A stretch of DNA of 64,000 nucleotides from Mesonia sp. HuA40 (GTDB taxonomy: Bacteria; Bacteroidota; Bacteroidia; Flavobacteriales; Flavobacteriaceae). The notes below the pieces were generated by a model. It made no database searches and was not told the origin of the DNA. It worked only from the letters and a program-made list of their open reading frames with translations. The translations under genes were made by a program, and so were the position numbers. The stretch lies in NCBI RefSeq assembly GCF_008017835.1, contig NZ_VRLT01000011.1, positions 18,122-82,121 on the forward strand. Reading direction: 5' to 3'. Within the stretch, counting starts at the first letter, position 1, and each line of letters opens with the position of its first letter. Below are positions 44,178-51,176 of the stretch, one piece after another.

Positions 44178-44211
44178 AAAAACCTGTTTAATCTTTTTTA
44201 AACAGGTTTTT
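44178..44211 (+). terminator. terminator after the prohibitin-like gene
   Basis: AAAAACCTGTTT (44178-44189) and AAACAGGTTTTT (44200-44211) form a perfect 12-bp stem. Confidence 0.85.
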
Positions 44212-44247
44212 CTTTGTTATAATTAACCTAAAAGTAACTTTTATATC

Positions 44248-45033
44248 ATGCAACCCCAACGCTATTATTATCTTATTAAGCTTCAGTACTTGGGTTTTAG
44301 ATACCATGGTTGGCAAAAACAACCCGATGTTAATACAGTAGAACGTATGCTAGAACGCACGCTTTCATACATTTTAGATAGGGCACGGTTTAAGGTAATC
44401 GCAGCGGGCAGAACAGATGCTAAGGTTTCGGTAAACCAAACTTATGTCGAATTATTTCTTTATGAAAAAGAGTTAGAATGCAACGAATTTCTAGATTTGT
44501 TGAACAAGAATCTACCACCCGACATACACGCCTTAGGTATTGAAGAGACTACGCGTGATTTTAACATTATTAAACATGCTAAAGTGAAGGAGTACCATTA
44601 TTTTTTTGCTTTTGCCAAAAAATTTCATCCCTTTGCTGCGCCGTTTATGGCTTATGTAAAAGATGATCTAGATATTGATTTAATGACTCAAGCAGCTAGC
44701 TTATTTGTCGGAAAGCAAGATTTTAGAGCTTATGCTTTTAGACCTAGTCCGCAAACGATTACAACTGGAGAGATCTTTTCTTGTGAATTGGTTGAGAATG
44801 ATGTGTACACGGCTAATTTTTTTCCAGAAAAAAGTTATGTCCTTAAAATTAAAGGTAGCGGTTTTAAACGGCATCAGATCAGACTTATGATGGGAGCGCT
44901 TATCGATTTAGGTAGGGGAGATGTAAACCTTGATTTCATCAAATCAACTTTAAATCCTGATAATGGAATAAAACTAGAACATATTGCTCCGGCTTCTGGA
45001 CTTATCTTGCATCAGGTAAAATTAAATCCGTAA
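44248..45033 (+). CDS. truA: tRNA pseudouridine(38-40) synthase TruA
   Basis: 261 residues. It opens YYLIKLQYLGFRYHGWQKQPDVNTVE, the usual TruA start. The catalytic Asp lies in AAGRTDAKVSVNQTYVELF (about residue 56). FKRHQIRLMMGALIDLGRG matches the later conserved block. TruA makes pseudouridine at positions 38-40 of tRNA anticodon arms. The next gene lies 16 bp downstream. Confidence 0.94.
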   Translation: MQPQRYYYLIKLQYLGFRYHGWQKQPDVNTVERMLERTLSYILDRARFKVIAAGRTDAKVSVNQTYVELFLYEKELECNEFLDLLNKNLPPDIHALGIEETTRDFNIIKHAKVKEYHYFFAFAKKFHPFAAPFMAYVKDDLDIDLMTQAASLFVGKQDFRAYAFRPSPQTITTGEIFSCELVENDVYTANFFPEKSYVLKIKGSGFKRHQIRLMMGALIDLGRGDVNLDFIKSTLNPDNGIKLEHIAPASGLILHQVKLNP

Positions 45034-45049
45034 AGCAATAGTATATAGC

Positions 45050-45742
45050 ATGAAAAATCTCTTGAAAAAATATAGCGCAGTCTTCATTAGTTTATTGGTA
45101 TTTGGCATTTTAGGGCTTTGCTATGCTTTTATTCCGAGCTTTAAATCGGTTACCCAAGATTTGTGGGCGGCGCTTTTAGCGGGCAATACCCAAGAGGTAC
45201 AAAAAATTATAAGTGGCTTTGGTTTTTTGGGGGCGCTTATCTTAGTGCTAATTATTGTATTACAAATGTTTTTAATTGTGGTTCCTTCTTGGTTACCTAT
45301 GGTGGTAGCAGCATTGGCTTATGGTTTTTTTGAAGCGGTAGCCATTTCGGTAAGTGGGGTATTTATCGCTTCGAGTTTAGGCTATGTACTCGGATTACAA
45401 ATTGGGCACCATAATATCAAACGAATTTCAGGAAAGAAAAATTATAAAAAATTAAGTTTTTGGGTAAAAGAATATGGGTTTTTAAGCGTGCTGTTGTTTC
45501 GCATTTCTCCATTTCTATCTAATGATGCCATCAGTTTTATTGCAGGTGGAATGAAAATGAATTTTCTTAAATTCATAGGTGCTACCTTAGCTGGTATTAT
45601 TCCTTTAAGTGTTGCCATTGCTTATTTCTCTAGCAGTATAGACAAGCTAAAAGAAAGTCTATATTATATTGGTGGAGCTGGTATTTTGCTTTACGGAATT
45701 TTTATTTGGTTAGATTACCGAAAAAGAAAATCAAAAGCTTGA
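45050..45742 (+). CDS. TVP38/TMEM64 (SNARE-associated, DedA-like) membrane protein
   Basis: 230 residues with about six hydrophobic segments. The family core reads VVPSWLPMVVAALAYGFFEAVAISVSGVFIASSLGYVLG, followed by LLFRISPFLSNDAISFIAGGMKMNFLKF, typical of TVP38/TMEM64 proteins. Relatives act in lipid scrambling or envelope homeostasis, but this is not shown for this member. It ends with a basic tail (YRKRKSKA). Confidence 0.85.
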   Translation: MKNLLKKYSAVFISLLVFGILGLCYAFIPSFKSVTQDLWAALLAGNTQEVQKIISGFGFLGALILVLIIVLQMFLIVVPSWLPMVVAALAYGFFEAVAISVSGVFIASSLGYVLGLQIGHHNIKRISGKKNYKKLSFWVKEYGFLSVLLFRISPFLSNDAISFIAGGMKMNFLKFIGATLAGIIPLSVAIAYFSSSIDKLKESLYYIGGAGILLYGIFIWLDYRKRKSKA

Positions 45743-45757
45743 ATCCAATTAAATTAG

Positions 45758-46105
45758 TTATTCTAGAGCTTTCAAACCTTTTTCAACTTTTAAAATGAGC
45801 CAAACGATTGTTATTGCTATAAAAGTTAAACCAAAGACGGCAGACCAAAAAGGAGAAAATATTTCTAGTAAATCTAACGGAGCGCAAAACAAGCTAATAA
45901 GTCCTATTTGCAATATATATTTTGCCGCAAATTGTTGCGCTTTAAACCAGTAGATTTTATTTTTTCGAGAGCGGTAACTTCAATAACCATAAAAAGAATT
46001 GATCTTCTTAGGGGGGTATGCCCTCAACATAATTCCGGCAAAAACCGAAATAAATCCATAACCTGCCAGCAAAATCAAAAAATGTTTATCTACTAAAACA
46101 ATCAT
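45758..46105 (-). pseudogene. SdpI-family membrane protein, interrupted by an in-frame TGA
   Basis: The minus strand from the ATG at 46105 to the TAA at 45758 reads as one 115-codon frame with a single TGA at 45980-45982 (codon 42). The product would have a helix near the start (FLILLAGYGFISVFAGIML), the SdpI signature YPPKKINSFYGY-stop-SYRSRKNKIYW, and two more helices. The signature normally continues GYRT or GYRS, so the stop probably replaces an Arg codon (CGA to TGA). SdpI-like proteins are small membrane proteins, some of which give immunity to toxic peptides. Both halves are below usual gene-calling limits. Confidence 0.8.
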
Positions 46106-46138
46106 TGGTTCAGTTTACTAAAGAAAAGCTGTTTGGTT

Positions 46139-47215
46139 TTACCACCAGTTTTTACGCTTAAAGTAAATTACTAATGCCAAACTTATTAAAATCATTACTC
46201 CCCAAGCATAATAGTAACCATACTCCCAATCTAGCTCGGGCATATGGTGAAAATTCATCCCGTAAATACCTGCGATGAAAGTAAGAGGGATAAAAATACT
46301 TGCCATAATGGTTAGTACCTTCATCACTTCATTCATTTTGTTAGAAATACTACTCATATACATATCCATAAGCCCCCAAGTCATTTCTCGGTATATTTCA
46401 ATATTTTCAGCTACCTGTATACCGTGGTCGTGCAAATCACGCAAGTAATTTTTTGTACGTGCTTCAATGAGTTTATGCGATCCATTTTCTAGGCGTGCAA
46501 TAACTTCTTTGACGGGAAAAATAGCCTTACGCACTCTAATTATTTCACGTTTTAATTCTTGAATATCTAGCGCTGTTTGGTTGTTTACATTGTTAGTAAA
46601 CAGGTTATCTTCTAAATTTTCAACTTTTTCGGCCAGTTGTTCAACCACCTCAAAATAATGATCAAGAATAGCATCGAGTAAGGCATAAGCTAGGTAATCG
46701 GTTTTAAAGGTACGCAAGCGGCCTTGTGCATTTTGCAATCGCTCCCTTACACCATCAAAAACATCACTTTCTGCTTCTTGAAAACTAATTACATAATTTT
46801 CTCCAAAAGCAATGCTCACATGTTCTTTTATTAAAACATCTTGTGTATCATAATACAACATTTTTACTTGTAAAAAAATATAATCTTCATACACATCAAT
46901 TTTAGGCCGTTGGCGTGTATTAACAATATCTTCTAACAATAAAGGGTGTAAGCCAAAGTGATTTCCTAAAGATTCGATAGCTTGGGTATTGTTCAAGCCA
47001 TCAAAATCTATCCATGCAATATTTTTACTGTCTTTATAGGCAAAGGCTTCTTCAACCTGTGCCAACTTCTTATAGGTTAAAAAGTCTTTACTATATTCAA
47101 ATACCTCTATTAGGGTACCTTGGGTTTGTTTTTCTCCTACATAAACTACCTTTCCTGGTATTTGGTTGACAATTGGTTTTTTGCTTTTTACTTTTTTCTT
47201 TCGCGGTTTACGCAT
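46139..47215 (-). CDS. corA: CorA-type magnesium/cobalt transporter
   Basis: 358 residues. A large cytoplasmic domain (about 1-290) rich in charged helices is followed by two membrane helices at the end. The selectivity motif reads GIYGMNF, at the end of the first helix. The C-terminus is the usual basic tail (YFKRKNWW). It forms pentamers and imports magnesium. The first 15 residues are very basic (KPRKKKVKSKKP), which is more than usual. Confidence 0.93.
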   Translation of the reverse strand: MRKPRKKKVKSKKPIVNQIPGKVVYVGEKQTQGTLIEVFEYSKDFLTYKKLAQVEEAFAYKDSKNIAWIDFDGLNNTQAIESLGNHFGLHPLLLEDIVNTRQRPKIDVYEDYIFLQVKMLYYDTQDVLIKEHVSIAFGENYVISFQEAESDVFDGVRERLQNAQGRLRTFKTDYLAYALLDAILDHYFEVVEQLAEKVENLEDNLFTNNVNNQTALDIQELKREIIRVRKAIFPVKEVIARLENGSHKLIEARTKNYLRDLHDHGIQVAENIEIYREMTWGLMDMYMSSISNKMNEVMKVLTIMASIFIPLTFIAGIYGMNFHHMPELDWEYGYYYAWGVMILISLALVIYFKRKNWW

Positions 47216-47229
47216 AGTTTTTAAATGTT

Positions 47230-47622
47230 TTAAGCTTCTAATAGCTGTAGCTGATCGATTAAGCGTTGTGCGATAAGCCGGTTGATACGTTTGTTGATCT
47301 CAGACTTATTTTCCTGGTAGAAACTCAATTCCTCAAAGGTGAAAAGAGCTAGCGTGATTCCTTGTAATAATTTTCTTAGCTGATTGTCTTTGCTGATTTC
47401 ATTTGAAATATACGTTGGGCGATCCTCTTTTTTTAAACTATAAAACAGGTTTTTCCTTTTGCGGATATGCATTTTAAAAACCTCTAACAGCAACTCATTC
47501 TGGAATTTTAAAATAGGTCGTAAACAAGTGTTTTGAAAATGCTCGAGCGGATTTTGAAGGGGAGAGGTAGCTAGGTTTAAATTTGGTCTTAACTGAAAAA
47601 GTGCTTCAGATCTTGATTTCAT
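47230..47622 (-). CDS. conserved flavobacterial protein of unknown function
   Basis: 130 residues, soluble and largely helical. The core reads FQNTCLRPILKFQNELLLEVFKMHIRKRKNLFYSL and ends RINRLIAQRLIDQLQLLE. I recognise the pattern from other flavobacteria, where it is sometimes called glyoxalase without visible support. It starts upstream of corA with a 14 bp gap, so the two are probably one transcript. Confidence 0.65.
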   Translation of the reverse strand: MKSRSEALFQLRPNLNLATSPLQNPLEHFQNTCLRPILKFQNELLLEVFKMHIRKRKNLFYSLKKEDRPTYISNEISKDNQLRKLLQGITLALFTFEELSFYQENKSEINKRINRLIAQRLIDQLQLLEA

Positions 47623-47741
47623 AATAGATAAAACTAGTTTTTAATAAAAATACAGAAAAAGCCTAGAGCTACACGTTAAAATCATCTTAATAAAAAATTG
47701 AATTCTACTACGGATGCTTATTTTTAACCTAAAATGAAACT

Positions 47742-49100
47742 ATGATTAAATCTATAAATCCGTACACGGGAGAGACCATAAAAAAATACCGTCAAGACAC
47801 AAAATCAATACTCAATAAAAAACTTAAACGCGCCGAAAAACAATATGATGTTTGGCGCACCCACAATTTGAATAGTCGCGCAAAATTTGTAAGAGCTGTA
47901 GGTCAAATTTTACGTAAAAATACCGATAAATATGCAGCGATGATTACCCAAGAAATGGGTAAGCCCATCAGCCAGGCTAAAGCCGAAGTTGAGAAATGTG
48001 CTTGGGTCTGTGATTATTATGCCGATAACGCAGCCGAAGCTTTGCAGAATGAAGTTATCGAAACCGATGCGTATAAATCTTTGGTGCGTTATGACCCTTT
48101 AGGTATAATTTTGGGCGTTATGCCTTGGAATTATCCGTTTTGGCAAGTATTTAGGTTTGCTATACCTACCTTAATGGCTGGTAATACGGTGCTTTTAAAG
48201 CACGCTAGCAATGTAATGGGTTGTGCAGAACTTATTGAAGAAGCTTTTAATGAAGCCGGTTTTCCCGAAGGTTGTTACCAAAATTTAGTGATTAGTAGCA
48301 AGAAGGTAAATGCCATACTTAAAGACGATCGGGTTAAAGCCGTAAGTTTAACCGGTAGCAAACCGGCAGGTAGCGCAGTAGCTTCAAAAGCAAGCGAATT
48401 AATAAAACCTTCGGTATTGGAATTGGGCGGAAGTAATGCTTTAGTGGTTTTTGAAGATGCCAACCTAGAAGAAACCGTAAAAACATGCGTTCAAGCGCGT
48501 TTTCAGAATACAGGGCAAAGCTGTATTGCGGGAAAAAGGCTTTTGGTGCAAGAATCTATTTACCTTGAATTTGTTGAGAAATTCATCACGCAGGTACGCG
48601 AATTAAAAAGTGGTAACCCCCAAGATGAAGATACTTTTATTGGTGTAATGGCGCGAGAAGATTTAGCCGAAGAACTAGAAAAACAACTCGAAGATTCACT
48701 TACCAAAGGCGCTCGTTTAATTCTAGGTGGCAAGCGTCGAAAAACTTATTTTGAACCCACCGTTGTAATCGATGTGCATAAAAAAGCACGTATTTTTGAA
48801 GAAGAAACCTTTGGACCCGTAATGGGAATTACTCCCTTTAAAACCGATTTAGAAGCGATTGATTTGGTTAACCGCTCTAAATTTGGACTAGGAGTCTCTA
48901 TTTTTACCGAAGATTATGAAAGGGCCGAAGCCTTGATCGGGCAGTTTGACGACGGTGCGGTTTTTGTGAATGAATTGGTAAAAAGCGATCCAAGACTACC
49001 CTTTGGCGGCACCAAAGAATCGGGTTATGGTCGAGAGCTAGGTACTTTTGGAATCAAAGAATTTGTAAATGCCAAAACGGTATACTTCAAAAAAAATTAA
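47742..49100 (+). CDS. NAD(P)-dependent aldehyde dehydrogenase (succinate-semialdehyde type)
   Basis: 452 residues. The catalytic Cys is in NTGQSCIAGKRLLV and the general-base Glu in VLELGGSNALVVF. It has PWNYPFWQVFRFAIPTLMAGNTVLLKHASN, the cofactor-binding block, and a C-terminal LPFGGTKESGYGRELG. The short N-terminus (SINPYTGETIKKY) is typical of the succinate-semialdehyde dehydrogenase group, which feeds succinate into the TCA cycle; the exact aldehyde is not certain. It stands alone, divergent from the corA operon. Confidence 0.9.
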   Translation: MIKSINPYTGETIKKYRQDTKSILNKKLKRAEKQYDVWRTHNLNSRAKFVRAVGQILRKNTDKYAAMITQEMGKPISQAKAEVEKCAWVCDYYADNAAEALQNEVIETDAYKSLVRYDPLGIILGVMPWNYPFWQVFRFAIPTLMAGNTVLLKHASNVMGCAELIEEAFNEAGFPEGCYQNLVISSKKVNAILKDDRVKAVSLTGSKPAGSAVASKASELIKPSVLELGGSNALVVFEDANLEETVKTCVQARFQNTGQSCIAGKRLLVQESIYLEFVEKFITQVRELKSGNPQDEDTFIGVMAREDLAEELEKQLEDSLTKGARLILGGKRRKTYFEPTVVIDVHKKARIFEEETFGPVMGITPFKTDLEAIDLVNRSKFGLGVSIFTEDYERAEALIGQFDDGAVFVNELVKSDPRLPFGGTKESGYGRELGTFGIKEFVNAKTVYFKKN

Positions 49101-49170
49101 TCTTCAAATTTGATTTTGAGTAGGTTGCTCAGCTTAAAGTAAAAAAAAATAAAATTAGTTAGAAAACAGC

Positions 49171-49200
49171 TTGATTTTTTTAAAAACAGTTATATATTTG
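49171..49200 (+). promoter_or_regulatory. promoter of the tRNA-Arg gene
   Basis: TTG (49171-49173), exactly 19 bases, TATATTTG (49193-49200). The tRNA starts at 49218. Confidence 0.8.
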
Positions 49201-49217
49201 CAACCGCTAACAGCAAT

Positions 49218-49291
49218 GGTCGCGTAGCTCAGCTGGATAGAGCATCTGCCTTCTAAGCAGACGGTCACAGGTTCGAATCCTGTCGCGATCA
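49218..49291 (+). tRNA. tRNA-Arg (anticodon TCT)
   Basis: GGTCGCG pairs with CGCGATC in the acceptor stem. The D-arm (GCTC...GAGC), the anticodon stem TCTGC/GCAGA with loop CTTCTAA, and the T-arm ACAGGTTCGAATCCTGT are all well formed. The anticodon TCT reads AGA and AGG codons. CCA is not encoded. Confidence 0.95.
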
Positions 49292-49292
49292 C

Positions 49293-49326
49293 AAAAACCC
49301 TTACTATTTTTTAGTAAGGGTTTTTT
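49293..49326 (+). terminator. terminator of the tRNA-Arg gene
   Basis: AAAAACCCTTACTA (49293-49306) and TAGTAAGGGTTTTT (49312-49325) form a 14-bp perfect stem with a T5 loop, directly after the tRNA. Confidence 0.9.
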
Positions 49327-49911
49327 GTTTTTATAATGCACCTCTTATTGAGTACGGATAATGGGATCAAGACTATTTTCTGTTTTTTTGGATCAAGGAC
49401 ATTTTCTGGGTTTTTGAGTTTTTAAGTAACTAATTGTTTTATTTAGTACAATAAATATTCAACTTTTTTTACACCTCTTAATTGAGCTCTGAAAGGTTTT
49501 AAATTTCGAATAAATAACTCATTCATAAAGTACTGCATTTTAAACCCGAGACGGTAATTAAAATTAATTACTCCCTTTAATCACATTTCCTTAAAGTTGA
49601 TTTAGTTTTTAAGTATACTAAGCTTATACCAAAGCACGGTTTAAATCATATTGTCTTTATTCTAAATCTATATTGAATCTAGTATGAGTATACCTTAGTT
49701 TACTTTTTAGTGGACTTACCGTGGACTCAGGATACTTACGATAAAGCTTTAATAAGAAGCAAACAAACGCTGTATAGATATAAACAGTAGATGTGCCGGG
49801 TGAATTTTATGAATTAAGAATTTGTTTGTTTACTTATCTGTAAATCAAATAGTTGTTTTTTAACTGGTAAAATTTAACACGTATAAACCTACAAAATTCT
49901 AGTTATTGTTT
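49327..49911. other. gene-free region after tRNA-Arg with degenerate repeats
   Basis: No convincing reading frame on either strand. It holds two tandem copies of a 19-bp unit, GGATCAAGnnnATTTTCTG, at 49364-49382 and 49390-49408 (period 26), and two copies of CACCTCTTA(A)TTGAG at 49339-49352 and 49472-49486. These may be the worn end of an insertion sequence. The rest is AT-rich without structure that I can name. Confidence 0.5.
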
Positions 49912-49948
49912 TAATTTTGGAATAAATCCATTAAAAAGGAATAAATCC
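49912..49948 (+). promoter_or_regulatory. dinB promoter region with tandem GGAATAAATCC repeats
   Basis: A -7 box TAATTTTG (49912-49919) is followed by GGAATAAATCC at 49919-49929 and again at 49938-49948, one 19 bp from the other. The repeats cover the expected transcript start and leader, where a repressor would act. The ATG of dinB lies 8 bases after the second copy. The regulator is not known; an SOS-type repressor is a reasonable guess. Confidence 0.55.
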
Positions 49949-49956
49949 TTAAAACA

Positions 49957-51174
49957 ATGAAACCTCAAGCTATATTACACCTCGATTTAGATACATTTTT
50001 TGTATCTGTAGAGCGTCTTTTAGATAGTCAATTGCAGCACAAACCCATCTTGGTAGGTGGCTTAGGCGATCGTGGCGTAGTGGCGGCTTGCAGTTATGAG
50101 ACTAGAAGTTATGGTATACACAGCGGTATGTCTATGCAAGTGGCCCGCAAACTTTGTCCGCAAGCTATTGTAATAAAAGGCAACGCTTCTACTTACACGC
50201 AATATTCTCACTTGGTGACCGAAATCATACGGGCAGAGGTACCTGCTTTCGAGAAAGCCAGTGTAGACGAATTCTATGTTGATTTAACCGGAATGGATCG
50301 GTTTTTTGGTACACAGCAATTTGCTTTTGACCTCAGGAAAAAGATCATTGCAGAGAGCGGTTTGCCTATATCTGTAGGCTTATCTCAAAACAAAGTAGTT
50401 TCAAAAATAGCTACAGGCGAGGCTAAACCCAATAATGAACGTTATATACCTCAAGGAACAGAAAAGCATTTTTTAGCTCCGTTATCAACCAGAAAGATTC
50501 CTATGGTAGGTCAAAAAACCTACACCAAATTAGTGCAAATGGGCATACAACGCATACAAACTTTGCAAGAAATGCCTTTGGCTGTGATTGAGCAGGTATT
50601 GGGTAAAAACGGAAAAACCATTTGGTTGCGTGCACAGGGCATAGATAACAGCCCCATTATACCGTATCACGAGCGCAAATCAATTTCTATGGAGCGCACT
50701 TTTAACCGAGACACAATAGATGTAGTGCGTTTAAAAAATAGCCTACAAGCCATGGCAGAAAGCTTGGCTTATCAACTAAGAAACGCACAAAAACTAACTT
50801 CAATTGTTACGGTAAAAATCAGATACTCCGATTATCAAACGCAAAGTAAACAAACCCGAATAGCCTATACCAGTGCAGATCATTTACTGGTTCCTCAAGC
50901 CTTAGCACTTTTTGACCAGCTGTACCAAAGAAGAGTGCTCATAAGACTTATCGGGCTTAAATTTTCGGGGCTAGTAGGGGGGCATCATCAAATTGATTTG
51001 TTTGATGATTCGCAAAAATTAATCGATTTATACCAATCTATTGATAAGATAAAAAACAGGTTTGGAGAACGCAGCATTTTAAAAGCTTCTACACTAGATA
51101 GTAAAAGTATTGGCGGTATGGGAAATCCGTTTAACGGTGAACCACCTATGGTTTTGGCTCACAGAAAACAATAA
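49957..51174 (+). CDS. dinB: DNA polymerase IV (Y-family)
   Basis: 405 residues. The catalytic Asp and steric-gate region are in ILHLDLDTFFVSVERLL, and the second acidic pair in KASVDEFYVDLTGMDRFFG, so the active site is complete. The little-finger domain begins near residue 245 (RKSISMERTFNRDTIDV). This is a translesion polymerase. It is followed after 2 bp by a DnaE-type polymerase, an arrangement of damage-induced mutagenesis cassettes. Confidence 0.93.
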   Translation: MKPQAILHLDLDTFFVSVERLLDSQLQHKPILVGGLGDRGVVAACSYETRSYGIHSGMSMQVARKLCPQAIVIKGNASTYTQYSHLVTEIIRAEVPAFEKASVDEFYVDLTGMDRFFGTQQFAFDLRKKIIAESGLPISVGLSQNKVVSKIATGEAKPNNERYIPQGTEKHFLAPLSTRKIPMVGQKTYTKLVQMGIQRIQTLQEMPLAVIEQVLGKNGKTIWLRAQGIDNSPIIPYHERKSISMERTFNRDTIDVVRLKNSLQAMAESLAYQLRNAQKLTSIVTVKIRYSDYQTQSKQTRIAYTSADHLLVPQALALFDQLYQRRVLIRLIGLKFSGLVGGHHQIDLFDDSQKLIDLYQSIDKIKNRFGERSILKASTLDSKSIGGMGNPFNGEPPMVLAHRKQ

Positions 51175-51176
51175 CA

